From Leptodactylus fallax (lineage: Eukaryota > Chordata > Amphibia > Anura > Leptodactylidae), in contig CAMRHE010000358.1 of NCBI GenBank assembly GCA_947044405.1, positions 930,001-994,000 of the forward strand: a DNA stretch of 64,000 bases, written 5' to 3'. Position numbers and translations under genes: made by a program. Positions 25,243-38,577 of this stretch are shown here, in pieces. The first letter of the stretch is position 1. Each line of letters starts with the position of its first letter. The notes under the pieces are model-generated. The model worked only from the letters and a program-made list of their open reading frames with translations. It had not been told where the DNA came from and did not search any database.

Positions 25243-26973
25243 CATGTGCCAGTACCAACCTCACACTGCGCCTATTAGGCTAACTACAAATCACCACTGC
25301 CAAAAAGTGAAGAATATCTCTCTGAAATGAAATTGTCATCAGTGAATACATGTCGCTTCTTACAAGGTAAATTTGGTTTGTGGCAAATATGTACATGGCT
25401 TAGTTATATCAGTTTTTAAGAAGGCTGGATATCAAAGTAATTTTCTGCAAGTTTCCAGAGAGGTTATCACCCAGCTTTTCAGACTCCTGAATGCCTAACC
25501 TGTCTAGTTGTGCAGTGATAATGTTTCTGATTAGATGTGTTGTGATAGTTTGTGTTGCGAGCACACAATTTCTAGAATGTACAAGTAAGTGTTATCTGGG
25601 CAGATAGCATAGAATTACAGTTCATGTAGTTGACTAGATTACGTCTCTGTACAACCTCTTAGCTGTATGGCGTGATACTATGGCAACCACTGCAATACTC
25701 TAGACATGGAATCTCATAAAAAACAATTGTGCCATCACCCTCCATCAGATACTTTAGTGTCATACTGAGACTCAATACGGTGGCACATGTAGGGTATTTT
25801 TCACAGTACAGGCTCCGTGCTGTCCCTTATTGTTCGTAGATGTTAGTTTGTCATCTGCATCATCAAAAGATCAGATATGTTTGCCCGCGCAGATGACACT
25901 GCTTTGTAATACATCTATATCTGTATATTCTCAGAGAACCCCTGTAACCTCTTCACTAGTGCATGGCAGAGCCTGTATGATTTATAATGTATTTCATAAA
26001 GGCCTCTACAGATAATCTGAGTCTCTTAAGACAATTTCAGTGGAAAAAGCAGCAATTTATAACATTATTATTGTTTACAGAAGACATAAAACAAAAAACT
26101 AACACTGACTTCCCATCTTTCCAATTAAAACATTAGCTGGCGCCACGGGAAGTGACACTACAAGACACAAATGGCCAAGTCCACATGTGTTCATAAACAC
26201 ACGGCCCAAGTGCTGAGTGACATTTAAACATACAAGATCACAAGGCCATATATAACACCAGGCAGCATGGCTCTTCTAATGTCTCCAACCTGTGCTGCTT
26301 TTCACACTAGGAGGAAAGACAATCCCATCCAGACTGCAGCTGAGTGCTAGCTGCTGCCAAACATGTTGAAACCAGAGCCCCCTAGTGTTTCCAGCCCTGA
26401 CTCACCCAGGCACATAGTCAGGATGCCACAACACTCTATTAGACTAGGCAGCAGTTCTAGAATTGCACCAATGACTTGTCTGCATTTTGTTATTACACCT
26501 CCTGACAGTAATTTGTCTGTATTACTATTTGTCAGGTTTAATGAATAATCCTAATTACAATTGGTGAAATCTCAGAAAACAATCCCTTCATTCTATAGTA
26601 AATACATTGGCAATTGCTACTGTGTTATTACATCAGGATAACTGGTAAAGGCGTTCCGTTACGATGAGATAGAGCAGGTCCTATACTGCTCCGTGACATT
26701 GGAACAGAAAGGAACTGGAAGGCATCCGAGGGCATTCAGCTATAAAATCGTCTCCCCATCAGCCTGCACACTTGGTCATAAGAGGCCAAAATCTATGTAC
26801 AGGACTGTTCGATAGTCCAAATCCAAAAACCTTTTTGTGAATGGGATGTATCTCCAGTTTTTTAAATATATTTATTGAAACTAGATAGCTTTATAGCATA
26901 TTTATGGCCACAGGCAGCAATAGACTGAGGGTACATGCTAGAATGGAGTGAATCACGTGGTGCCTGGCATGCC
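25243..26973. other. Intronic DNA, nothing recognised
   Basis: No exon, RNA gene or clear transposon terminus seen. Confidence 0.4.
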
Positions 26974-27171
26974 GTGGATCCAGTAGGTGGCGCTGCCTCC
27001 TGTGACTAGGGGTTAGAATTGCATATAGGAGAGGCCACTACTTCAACAATGCAACACCCGAAAATGCTGAAGTCTCAGGTGTATTACTTGTGATGGATTG
27101 GCAGGAAAAGAATGCTGGACCACACGGCTAACACTCCCGGAGCCGAGGCAGCGTCACCTACTGGATCCATG
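26974..27171. promoter_or_regulatory. Inverted repeat carrying convergent CTCF-like motifs
   Basis: TGGATCCAGTAGGTGGCGCT (from 26975) is repeated in complement at 27148-27168. The plus-strand word CCAGTAGGTGGCGCT (26980-26994) fits the CTCF core CCASYAGRKGGCRSY at every position. The minus-strand copy (27150-27164) has one change, A for G in GGTGAC. The two point toward each other, about 155 bp apart. Binding is inferred from motif only, and the pair may simply be the arms of an unrecognised element. Confidence 0.4.
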
Positions 27172-30100
27172 ACACATCTGATTTAAAGGTCTATAGGAGA
27201 GTTTTCTAGGCATGTTCTGTGCAGGGAGGTGGAGCTGATAAACTGTACCATCAACTATTGTGGATGAAACTATGGATTAGTGATGTGTCTATAGAGGTGT
27301 TATCTTCTACATAAGGATAACTGTTAAAAGGGTATCTCCATCTTGTAAAGTGAAAGCATGGATATCAGTACTGTAGCACTCCTTTTAATGACCCAATTAT
27401 ATTTTTACACTTCTTTTGCTGCCATTTTTGCTAAATTATGGCAAAAATGTATAATTTTTGCAAATTTAGACACTAAGTGTGAACACTCCTTTCATGCCTT
27501 AAAATGTTCTTTGTTGTTAGTGTCAAATGTACAATCAGAATATTTAGCTTGTGAACATATTAGGCATATACTCAGAACATATACTTAGGCGTATGTGCCA
27601 AAAGGGACAGATTTTTTTTTTTTGTATCAGCGGCTCTTGTACTGGGAGACCTGGTGCATCCGTGAACTGCCTGGATGTCTATTCAGTCATATGATATCTG
27701 CAAGGTCAGGAGGACACAAAGTTGTTTAGCGCATTGTGGTGCCTCCAATAGAAACTTAATGAGTCACAGAGGAATACCTTTCAGTATACATTTGGCAGAA
27801 ATACATTGGGCATGTAGTATAGTTTCTTGTTTTTTTTTTCTATTTTAACAATGTGGGTCCATAACAAACATTTGTAAACCTATAGGCAAATAGTTGTAGA
27901 CAGCACATACATGTATGCCGATTGAAAGCCCCTTATCAGATGTGCGAACAGAGCCCTATTTCATAAAAGCAAATTTTAGTGCATAAGCCTTTGATGAAGC
28001 AAGTCAAGCATGATATAAGCTGATGTGAGTAGGAATCTCACGGCTAGATCTTGAATTCCCCTACTACTTTAACCTCAGATTTACTATAACCGAATAAAAC
28101 ACAGAGCCATGACATTGTATATCACTTATAAGAAGTCTACATTGCTGCAGAATGAGATAACAAGAAATCAGAAATATAATAATTGTGTGGTATATTTCAG
28201 AGATTACATTCTATATCTCACCGTGTTCAATAGTCTGAGAAACAGGACCCCAGAATAATTGAATCACGATGTATACATATGCAGCAATATATCTCTAGAG
28301 AAATCAAAATTACATATACACAGAGAGGAGTTAATGGATTAGCTGAGCTAAACTACGTAACACTGTAACATGATATTAAAAGTAACAAGCAAGTTGTGAT
28401 AGTGACATAAAACAGATGCAGCCCCCGCACCTCCGTAATATTTTTATTTTGCCTTTTCTAAACACTAAATTCTTTAATCCAGGATGAAAGACATATTGAC
28501 AATCTTTAGTTCACCATACCGATTTTTTACTAACAAGTACAAATTTCAAGTTTTTCTTTCTCTATGAAGGGTTTGGACACTTTTGCAATAACATTTTTTA
28601 TTGGTCGAAAAGCTTTTTAAAAAATGATGTAAACTATATATATCCTGCAGGTTTTGTGTTTACGGTTCTTCTATAGACCTATGTCTCTCTATGGATACAT
28701 ACTACAAATAAACTTGTGTAGTGTAAACCTGCAGTCATCTGCCCCCTATAGATTTGTACAAGCATGGGCTCCTAGTTTGTAGGAACTTTATGTAAACATG
28801 TCATACCATAAATATAACAATGTAGAGTTATATGGTAAAGTGAAATAATGTCGTTTATGATATAAGTCACAGACCATTAGCTGACAATATATGTATAGTT
28901 GTATTATTTTCCTACTGGTATTTGAGGTACTGGATTAATGAACCTAGTAAGGTTGTGAACAATGAATGGCTACTTTCTTACAGACATCCATCTAGTAGCC
29001 TGTTGGACTTCCTTTGGACTTTGGAGCCCTAGCAAGTTGCATTGGTATCATCCACAAGTATCACATGACCATGGTGTGCCAAGATACTATTCTACCAAAC
29101 ACCATTACTCTACTTCCACCAGCCTGAGCTGACACATGACAGGAAGGGTTCATTGATACATCCTGCTTGCGCTGAATTCTGACCATCCCACCAGAATGGT
29201 GCAAAACAGATATATCTCAGGCATTTTAAAACATAGAATAGGGATTCTGGTGTCATATAAAAGACACCAAGATCACAATTCTAGAAATATCACCAGTGAG
29301 AAAACACAGTCTGGACCGACATAAAGATGTAGCAAAGTTAAACTGAACTTCTGCAAATGGTTAAACTTCTGCAGCATTGGATCTTATCACAGAAGACAAC
29401 AAAAAACAATGAAAAGTCTTTCAAAAATGGCTCTGTGATGAGTTTAACCAAATGTAGAACTTCAGGGTAACACTGATACATCTGGATGTATATGCAGCTG
29501 CTCCCAATCCTCAGTGTATTTTTAACTAGTAATAACTTCGAAAATAATATAGGTAGAACTGCAATTCTGGTGTTGTATAAAAACTGATAATCTCATCTTT
29601 CATATGACACATGTTCTACATTACTACATGCCTGAGACATCTTTTTGACATGACCATCCCTCCAGCATCGCCTTTCCCTCATTACAAATGAGCCCCCCTT
29701 CCTCATCTGTACACAGTGAAAGGTATTGCACAGCTTTCAGCTAGCAATAGTGAAATAGGGAAATTATTTCAGTACATGATTTCACCCGAAAGGAGAGCTT
29801 ACGTTACACTTTAAAGGTTATACAACACCACTTTCTAGGAAACCAATCTGTTTTAGAAGTTTGAGATTTATTACTTGGGAAAGCATCAGGTCGATAAACT
29901 TTGACTTAATTTCTGAAATGACTCTAAATACTCCATTGTGAAACTATTTGTTCTCTGCTTTCATGATTGTTATTTGGTCAATTCTTTTGTGTTTGAGATT
30001 AACCAAACATGAGAATCCTGCAGCAAACAGCACCTGCAACCCAGCACCTCAAAGCAATGTGAGGCAGACCATTTCCAGATTTGAAGGTAATCTTCACAAA

Positions 30101-30813
30101 CAGCACCAGGGAAGGTTCGGTTCATCCATATCTGGCAGTGAACTATCCACAACATGTCTTGCAATCCATTTCTCAGTGCAGCATAAGATTTATTTCTGTT
30201 TATAAGAGAAATCAAATTTCACCACAACAGGTGTGAGCTCAGCATGGGCAAGGAGAAGTTGTCCTCATGCCACACAGGAAAGTATGGCAATAGAATATCG
30301 GATACCAAGCCCCTAGTGCTACATGGTGTGTTGCTGATCAGCTGTCATCTGACGTGTCCAGTTTAGGTGGGGTTATCACAGCTACATGATATAAAAAGAA
30401 TATGCAGTGATAGGGAAACTATGAATAAGCTGTTACATAACTACATCAAGAGGAGCTGAGTAGGAACAAATTAGAACTGGGATGAATGACTGACGTGATC
30501 ATATAAAAATGGTCCATTATTCATATACTGAAAAGTAGAGTAATGGAGAGAAAAAAAGATGTGAAAGGAGTGTGCCTGCAGTGTACGTTTACAGTATGAA
30601 AAATGCTGGGAAAGCTCCCAGGGTGTACGTGATACATATATGCTTGTGACGGATTCCATACAGTGACATCTATCACCTATAGGGACACATGTTATTAAAA
30701 AAAAAAAATACTGGATGCCTCTATATTAAATACTCTGTGTACTTCAAAAATACATCAATTCAGCTTCAAAACACGTTATATGAATAAAAATCTCACCCTG
30801 ATGGAATCTGGAT
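27172..30813. other. Intronic DNA, nothing recognised
   Basis: AT-rich sequence without recognisable exon, RNA gene or repeat terminus. It ends at the 16-bp target sequence of the LINE. Confidence 0.4.
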
Positions 30814-30829
30814 TAAAATACAGTAAATC
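30814..30829 (+). repeat. LINE target-site duplication, left copy
   Basis: TAAAATACAGTAAATC, identical to 36709-36724. A perfect 16-bp duplication fixes both ends of the LINE and indicates target-primed insertion with little decay since. Confidence 0.92.
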
Positions 30830-30975
30830 GGGGGGGGGCGGAGCCGAGCTGTGGACTGAAATGGCCGTGTAGTAGCAGAGCTCCCGGTCTGAGTCCTAAT
30901 TAGCGACATCACAGGCGACAAGCCCGTGGCCTCTGGGCATCGACTGTAGCAGCAAAAGGTATCTTACCTGCGGGG

Positions 30976-32253
30976 ATGCCTCGAAGAAAGAAGTCGGCGG
31001 TGAGACCGCATAAGATCTCCGACTTCTATTTCCCCCACGGGGAGGACCAAAATGGAGACGGCCCGCGCCTGGAAGCGGAATCTAGGGCCTCGACTCCACC
31101 GCGCGATCCTCCGGAGGAGACAAGCACGCTCTCTGCTAACAAGAGAGCGCTCTCAGCACCATCATTACCGCAGCTGCTGGACGGCGCGGGAGTGGAGGTA
31201 TCTGGGCCTTCTCCCCGGCAGGCCGGGGCCTGCACTGGAAGCGGGCCTCCGCGAAGTAGCGCTTTGGGGCCTACGGGCCTATCCAGCCTGGAGAGACACC
31301 AGTCACCCACCGCTAGCCCAGTTAAACAGCGACCCAGGCTCCAGGACGGTGACTCCCAGGATGGCGAGGTGAGCAACATTGTGCAGCCTACCCCTCCACC
31401 CACTGATTTTTTTGCGGATATCCCTGAGACGGAGAACCCACTTACTGAGGCCTCTATGAAAAACATGCTCATGGCCTTCTGCAAATCCCTAAAAACAGAC
31501 ATGTCTCTCATGGTAAAGCCGCTGGGTAGAGATCTTCAGGAACTAAAAAGTCGTACCGTTCATGTTGAATCCAAAATGGCGGAATTTGCGACATCACACA
31601 ATGCGCTGATAGACGCTCACTATGAGATGGAGTCGGATGTGTCGTTTTTGAAAGCTAAAGTAGCAGACTTGGAGGATCACTCCAGAAGAAATAATCTGAA
31701 ATTTAGAGGGATTCCGAAGTCAGTCTCCACGAATAACTTAATGAAGTTCCTCCAAGATCTGATTCGATCGCTCCTGCCGAATCTTACGGAGATGGATTTA
31801 ATTATTGACAGAGCCCATAGAGTCCCCAAGCCATCGCATCTAGAGGAAACAATACCCAGGGATATTCTTGCTAAAATTCACTTTTATCGCACTAAGGAAC
31901 TAGTTCTGATGACTTCCAGAAAGGTAGATCACCTACCTGAACCTTACCACAAAGTATCCATTTACTCGGACTTATCGGCTACAACATTGCAACTGAGGTG
32001 ACCATTCATCCCTATTACTGCAGCCTTACGCCAGCATCACATTTTATACAAATGGGGATTTCCGGTTCGCGTGATCATTACCCGAGACAACATGGTGCAT
32101 GTCGTCAAAACTTTGGAAGACGGAAAACGTCTGCTTCAAAAATGGAACATTCCGATGGCTGAGATACCACCCAAACAACCACCTGGTCTTGTGTCGGATG
32201 GTTGGCACCAAGCGAGAGCCCAAAGACGTCCACGCAAAGGGCTACAAAACTAG
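30976..32253 (+). pseudogene. LINE ORF1 (L1-like nucleic-acid chaperone), one stop
   Basis: The frame begins at ATG 30976 (MPRRKKSAVRPHKISDFYFP) with a Pro/Ser-rich N-terminal half. A predicted coiled-coil stretch follows around residues 170-235 (LKSRTVHVESKM...FLKAKVADLEDHSRRNN). Then comes an L1 ORF1-type RRM (LKFRGIPKSVS; IDRAHRVPK; IHFYRTKE) and a C-terminal domain (FPVRVIITRDN; TLEDGKRLLQKW). A TGA at 31999-32001, probably from CGA by CpG decay, cuts the 425-residue frame after residue 341, before the C-terminal domain; the frame then continues to 32253. ORF1 proteins coat LINE RNA as trimers. This copy would give a truncated protein. Confidence 0.85.
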
Positions 32254-32547
32254 AGACTCACCTTTTCTTGGATTTCGTATGTCCACTGTCGTTGAACTTA
32301 TCCCCCCAGGATTACGACAGCCGCTGGACCGCTGTACCACAATCTTTTTTTTTTTCTCTTTGGTTTTGCCACGAAGGTTTATCCATTGGTTATGTAATTT
32401 GCATGGTTTGTTTTTTTCTTTATTGGTTCTGGCACATTGGGCGTAGTGAATATGAAGGGTGGAAACAGCTTTTCTTCATACCAACATTGACATCTACTGG
32501 TATACGTGGTTGCGGTAAGACTCTTGAAGCATTTCTAACTGTATTTT

Positions 32548-35500
32548 ATGGTACTTAAAATTGTGTCCATGAATGTCAGGGGTTTGAACTCCCCTCAAAA
32601 AAGAGCCAATTTATGGCGTGACGCCCGAGGTCATAACTGTGACATTCTTGCACTACAAGAGACGCATCTTTTAAGGGCAGACGCTTTTCGCATTAATCAC
32701 CCAGCATACCCACATGTGTTTCATGCTCACTACTCCTCTAAACGTAGGGGCACAATGATTGGGATTAGAGACTCGGTGGCATTTCAGTTGTTATCTCAAT
32801 ACGCTGACCCGGGAGGGCGATTTGTTATATTAGTGTGTATTATCAACAATGTCACTTACACGTTGGTATCAGTTTACGCCCCGAATAGAAAACAGGTGGC
32901 GTTCTTAGGGAGACTTGTGAGGGCGGTGGAAAAGAGGAAGCAGGGATGTTTAATATTAATGGGAGATTTTAATATGGCCCCGGACCCGCTAGTAGATACC
33001 ACTTCTGGCATACTAACACGTCACCCCCATTATCACAGGCGATATGGCGTTATGAACTATTTGATGTCTGGCATATCTTGCATAATACTGAAAGAGATTA
33101 TACGTATCATTCCACTGTACATAATAGCTATTCACGAATAGACTTGTTCCTAATCGAGCAATCTAGCATTCCCCTTGCTAAGCAGTCTGAGATATCTCAA
33201 ATAACTTGGTCGGACCATGCAGCGATAACCCTGTCCATAGCTGAAAAATATGAATCTGCTAGAGCATATGTGTGGAGGTGTAACGACTTTTTAATGTCAC
33301 AACCAAAGCTAAAAGCAACGTTAGAAAATGAGTTGAAGGAATTTTTTTCAGATTAATACCCCCTCTGCTCCTGGCCCTGAGATACTGTGGAATTCTCATA
33401 AGGCCTTTATTAGAGGAACGTTTATTCGCCTAGGGCATATTGAAAAGAAAAATAGGATGGCAGAAATAGATCGTCTGCTCCGTCAGATAAGAACTATAGA
33501 TACCAGCAACAAACAATCTCCGTCTCCCCTACATGCAAAGAAATTAATAGCGTTACGCCAACAGTTGACCGCTTGTTTATTACACAAATACGAGAAAAAC
33601 CTGAAAAAGGTTAGAGCTACATATTACTCCCAATCTAATAAAGCGGGCAAACTTCTAGCATCAAAGCTTAAACAAAAGCATGCAAAATCTAGGATCCCAT
33701 TTATGTACAGCAAGGATGGTACATACAAAATTTATGACCCCAATGGCATCGCTAACGCCTTTAAACATTTCTATGAGGGCCTTTACAACCTAGCAGACAA
33801 TTCTTCAATGGTCCCCCCGAAAACCCAGGATATTGAGCGATTCCTTAAGGCGGCTCAACTACCTGCACTCACAGAGTCACAGCTGGACTTCTTGAGCGCG
33901 CCTATTACCTCAGCAGAGTTACTATCTATCATCAAATCACTGCCGTCTCATAAGTCTCCGGGCCCTGACGGCCTTACTAATGAATATTATAAATGTTTCT
34001 TCCCGGCCCTGCTGAGCCCACTGCTGTCGTTTTTGATGGCCGTGGTGGATTCTGGTATCATCCCAAAGCAAAATCAAGAAGCCCTGATAGTTACGTTGCC
34101 AAAGCCTGGCAAACCCGCCACCAGCCCCCAGAACTTTAGACCAATATCGCTACTGAACACAGATTTAAAAATCTATGCCAAATTAATAGCAAGCAGACTG
34201 GCAGTCTGTCTTCCAAGCCTGATAAATTACGATCAAGTGGGGTTTGTTAAAGGAAGACAATCGTATGACAATACTAGACGTATTTTAAATGTAATACACC
34301 ACGTTGACTCTAGGAAAGAAAAAGCGGTGATCCTTGCATTAGACGCAGAGAAGGCGTTCGACCGCATTTGCTGGTCGTATGCCTTTTCGGTGCTCAGAAG
34401 CATGGGGTTTTCCGGAGCTATCTTGAGAGCGATTGAAGCGTTATACTCTGCACCTTCTGCGAAGGTGTTCACCAACGGAATAGTATCGGATCCATTTCTC
34501 ATTACAAATGGGACCAGACAGGGGTGCCCCCTATCGCCCCTGATATTCGTTCTTTCTATAGAGCCCTTGGCCCAGATACTTAGATTAGATCCGAGAGTGG
34601 GAGGCATTGACATAGGAGAGAAGTCTCATCTTATATCATTATATGCTGATGATATTATTCTCACTTTGTCCAATCCGCAAATATCTATTCCTCATCTTAT
34701 GGATACTATTAGTACTTTTGGGCAACTATCGTTTTACAAATTAAACATGGCCAAATCGCAGGCATTGCCTTTCAATGTCCCTCCACCCTTGCTCCAACAT
34801 CTACAATCGACTTATGATTTTGATTGGAGGAAGGATAGCGTTCAATATTTGGGAATACAGGTGACATCATCACTAGGAACCCTATACAAAAGTAACTATA
34901 TCCCAATGTTAAAAATATTGCAAGAAGAGACGGAGCGAATGTCTAAAACAGATGTTTCCTGGATAGGAAGGGTAGCTGCTTTCAAGATGTTGCTATTGCC
35001 TAGATTATTATACCTGTTCCGCACGCTCCCAATATTCAGTCCTGTTTCCTTTTTTGAGACAGCACAAAGGGTTATTTCAAAGTATGTGTGGAATGGCAGG
35101 AGGCCTAGAATCAATAAAAGCTTTCTATTTAAGCAACGAGAGGCAGGAGGACTGGGAGTACCAGTGGTGAGGAATTACTATATAGCATCCCTGGTCACTC
35201 AGTGTGCAAGATGGAAGTCAATGGATACCTCGGTTCCATGGCTACATATAGAGCAGGCGTTTATACTTCCCCTAAAGCTGGAGGATGCGCTGTGGGTACC
35301 CTTTTGGAACATTCCTGCTCCGGGATCTTTCTCCCCAATAATGTGTGCCTCATTAATGGCATGGAAGCTACTTCATGGTAAAGCAAACCCAGTGAAGCAC
35401 TTTCATATTGCAGAAATGCCTTTGTCATTGATGGCCTGGGCGATTGATGGCGTAGGGGTCTCGGGTTGGGAATTGAGGGGGGATCACGCAGATTTCTCAA

Positions 35501-36304
35501 CTATATTCTGACTCCAAGCAACCTATACCGTTTGTAGATCTAAGACAAAAATATGGAATCCATGTGGGAGACTTCCTTAAATATTTTCAGATATGGCATT
35601 TCATATCTAAACACCCTGTGGCGACCTTGCCTCATAATAATTCACTTTTCGTCTGGTTGTCAACTAATGTGAGGGGACTACGATTTATATATGATAAAAT
35701 GGATGAAATCTCGACTTTTACTAGATCTGCTCCGTTCCGTTGTTGGGAGAGAGACTTAGGAATGGTCATTACTTTGGATGAATGGCAACAAACGATTAAA
35801 CTGATCCATCTGTCATTAAAATGTAGCACTCATATAGAGACGGCAATGAAAATCATTTTGCGGTGGTATAGAACCCCGTCTACATTACAGTTAGCGTATC
35901 CCTCCATATCTGGGAATTGTTGGAGGGGATGTGGAGAAAGAGGAACCCTCCTTCACATTCTGGGAACCTGCGCTATAATTCGCGGTTACTGGGATAGTGT
36001 TTTTAACACGCTCTCAGAGCTATTTGATGTGGGTCTCCCCCCTACTGCACATATGGTGATTTTGCTACTTGGAATTCCCGGTGAGCTGAATACGCATAAA
36101 CAACTTATTTGTAAAATTTTAACGATAGCTAAATTAATGTTGGTACAGAGATGGAAGACAGCGGCTTCCCCGCCTATATCGGCCCTGTTACTAGCCATTA
36201 ATAATACATATTCCTATGAACGGGTAATCGCAATGGGTAATAACTCTCTTCACAGATTTGAAACAATTTGGGATGCGTGGATATACTCTAGATTTGTCAC
36301 GTAG
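32548..36304 (+). pseudogene. LINE ORF2 (APE endonuclease and reverse transcriptase), three frameshifts
   Basis: From ATG 32548 (MVLKIVSMNVRGLNSPQKRA) the APE domain shows LALQETHL, SVYAPN, GDFNMAPDP and, after a frameshift near 33043, SRIDLFL and SDHAAI. A second shift at about 33353 restores the first frame for the reverse transcriptase: SPGPDGLTNEYY, FRPISLLNTDLKIYAK, ALDAEKAFDR, GTRQGCPLSP and the catalytic YADD at 34642-34653. A third shift, in a G run near 35476-35481 (six G where five would keep frame), leads to a C-terminal part with CWRGC...H...C, a C-x3-C-x7-H-x4-C motif. All catalytic motifs are present but the frameshifts prevent a complete protein. Intact ORF2 nicks target DNA and copies LINE RNA in place. 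Confidence 0.88.
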
Positions 36305-36708
36305 AAAGAACCAGAATGGTATCTGGAACTCATTTGAGGTGGTGGTGACAGACAGGGGGAGGGATATGGAACTTGTCAGCCTCGTCGAATGGGGAGTTGA
36401 GGAGGAGTAGTCAATACTGCAGGTACAGGTCTAATGCCTTGTACACAGCTAGACATCTCATGAAGAAGAGACAGCAGTACATGGAGAAATCACCCTAGAT
36501 ATAGATCTCAACAGTTTAATAAATGTGCCTAAATGTTGTTATTACTGTTTATTCTATAAATAATCTTTATATTTTGTTTTAAAGATATGCGGTTCTAAGA
36601 ATGTATCTTGAAGCTGTATTACAATGCATATCAACTGTATATCGCAATGTTTATCTATATTGTTCTTTACTTTTGTACTTTGAAAAATTGAATAAAAATT
36701 ATTGAAAC

Positions 36709-36724
36709 TAAAATACAGTAAATC
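36709..36724 (+). repeat. LINE target-site duplication, right copy
   Basis: TAAAATACAGTAAATC, identical to 30814-30829. Confidence 0.92.
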
Positions 36725-37284
36725 TTTTACATGAAGTGCCAGTGTGAAGCTTGTCCACTTTTCCTGACACTACTTAAAACTGTTGTACAAGTAGGGGGGA
36801 AAGTGGATTTGGAATTTGAGAAATACAATACTTCAGCCAAATAAATTTTTCTAGTTTGGAAATATGCAAATAAATTGAGTGTAAATCTTCCCTTCAACTG
36901 AGTTCCCCCCCCCCCCAGTGGCCACCTTGTGCTGCAACATTTTATAGAGGACTGTCTGGCTCTTCTGACATATCTGAAATAGTAAATACTTGTACTTCCT
37001 TATAAAACAAGAATTCTGTAGCAGCTTTGTAAAAATATGTATGTATGTATAAATAAGCTGTCAGCTTGGTGTCCTACACACTGTAACACTGTCCATATTG
37101 ACAGTGTCTGGGCAAACAGATACATTATGTAATACCTAATGTTGGACCATAGTGAGAGGTAGATAACCAAAGACTTTTCCTTTGGGTGTTTATTGAATCC
37201 ATGTGTCATGCAAGATTTCTCCCCCACATTCTCTGCACTAGGCATAACACATTTTTTCAGATTTTTTTTTCCCATAGTGTTCCT

Positions 37285-38040
37285 TTAAAGCATATCTCCA
37301 GTTATAAAACAACTTTTCATAAATGAATAGTACAGGTGAATATAAGAAACTTTGCAATATATGCTATTAAGAACTAGGTTTCCCTACTAGGCTTATCTCC
37401 AAGAGAATTTGTAGTTCTACTTAGCCTCATACAGAAGTCTATTAAATGATTTATTGCCTCATTCTGTGCAGTGGTAGAATCTTGAAAGATAGCAGCACCA
37501 ATATAGCTTTCTTACACGGTGCTTTCTTACCTGAAAACTGCATGCCGTTTTTAACTGCAGTAATGCCTAGCACATGTTACTTATACATGTCACCTGCATG
37601 GTAAAGGACATTAAAGTGAAATCCTTTGGTTTACTGGCTGTTACCATACAGGGGAAAGGAATGTGCTAGGTATTATTTATTATTTATGCGTACTTGTATA
37701 GCGCCATCATATTCCGAAGCGCTTTACAGACATTGACAGTCACTGTCCCATATAGGGCTCACAATCTACATTCCCTATCAGTATGTAGTTATTACTGCAA
37801 TTATAAACATGCAGTTCTCCAGTAAAAAAGCACAATATAAACCCCAGCCTCACTCTCAGAACAGCAGATATTTGCAGCTGATGTTATTTGTGAATCTTTT
37901 CCAGTAGCCTCCTCCTTCCCCTTTCCATATACTTTTATGTAAAAAGTAACTCATCCTAATAAGATATATTAAAAAGTTTCTTATATTCAGCTGTACTTTC
38001 CATCTATGAAAAGTTGTTTTATAATTGGAGGTATGCTTTA
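37285..38040. mobile_element. TTAA-type non-autonomous element with about 80-bp inverted ends
   Basis: Left TTAAAGCATATCTCCAGTTA, TAAAACAACTTTTCATAAAT, and right complement TATAAAGCATACCTCCAATT, TAAAACAACTTTTCATAGAT. The inverted repeats extend about 80 bp. The interior is non-coding and hosts an L2-type fragment at 37669-37790. A second copy lies at 60151-60570. The right end abuts the Tc1 derivative at 38043. Confidence 0.65.
37669..37790 (-). repeat. L2/CR1-type fragment nested in the TTAA element
   Basis: GTATAGCGCCATCATATTCC, GAAGCGCTTTACAGACATTG and TTCCCTATCAGTATGTAG match the 3-prime LINE fragment at 16321-16526, in the same minus orientation and truncated. Confidence 0.6.
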
Positions 38041-38042
38041 TA

Positions 38043-38577
38043 CAGTGCCTTGCGAAAGTATTCGGCCCCCTTGAAGTTTTCAACCTTTTGCCACATTTCA
38101 GGCTTCAACATAAGGATATAAAATTTTAATTTTTTGGTGAAGAATCAACAACAAGTGGGACACAATTGTGAAGTGGAACGAAATTTATTGGTTACTTTAA
38201 ACTTTTGTAAAAAATAAAAAACTGAAAAGTGGGGCGAGCTGTTTTCCAAGGAAGAATGGGCAAGAATTTCAGTCTCTCGATGTGCAAAACTGATAGAGAC
38301 ATACCCCAAGCGACTTGCAGCTGTAATCGCAGCAAAAGGTGGCGCTACAAAGTATTAACTTATGGGGGCCAAATAATTTGGCACGCCCCACTTTTCAGTT
38401 TTTTATTTTTTACAAAAGTTTAAAATATCCAATAAATTTCGTCCACTTCACGATTGTGTCCCACTTGTTGTTGATTCTTCACCAAAAAATTTAAATTTTA
38501 TATCCTTATGTTTGAAGCCTGAAATGTGGCAAAAGGTTGAAAAGTTCAAGGGGGCCGAATACTTTCGCAAGGCACTG
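38043..38577 (+). mobile_element. Tc1-like deletion derivative, family F
   Basis: The ends read CAGTGCCTTGCGAAAGTATT and its complement, flanked by TA at 38041-38042 and 38578-38579. The inverted repeats are about 185 bp. Only 535 bp remain, including the last 36 codons of a transposase, so this is an internally deleted copy that could move only with enzyme supplied elsewhere. No full copy of this family lies in the window. Confidence 0.87.
38248..38358 (+). pseudogene. C-terminal remnant of family F Tc1 transposase
   Basis: The open segment KEEWARISVSRCAKLIETYP, then KRLAAVIAAKGGATKY and TAA, aligns by eye with the C-termini of families C and E (EEW-x-I...YRKRL...VIA-KG...TKY). The DNA-binding and catalytic parts are deleted. 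Confidence 0.8.

Larger units (their letters stand above)
30830..36708 (+). mobile_element. Full-length L1/Tx1-type LINE (5.9 kb)
   Basis: The element starts with nine G residues and CGGAGCCGAGCTG straight after the duplication, has a leader of about 146 bp, ORF1, a spacer of about 290 bp, ORF2 and a 3-prime UTR. It ends in GAATAAAAATTATTGAAAC with no poly(A) tail. ORF1 is L1-like (coiled coil plus RRM) and ORF2 has an APE endonuclease, a reverse transcriptase and a C-terminal Cys motif. This is the layout of L1/Tx1-clade elements in frogs and fish. It lies antisense to TTC27. Confidence 0.92.
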
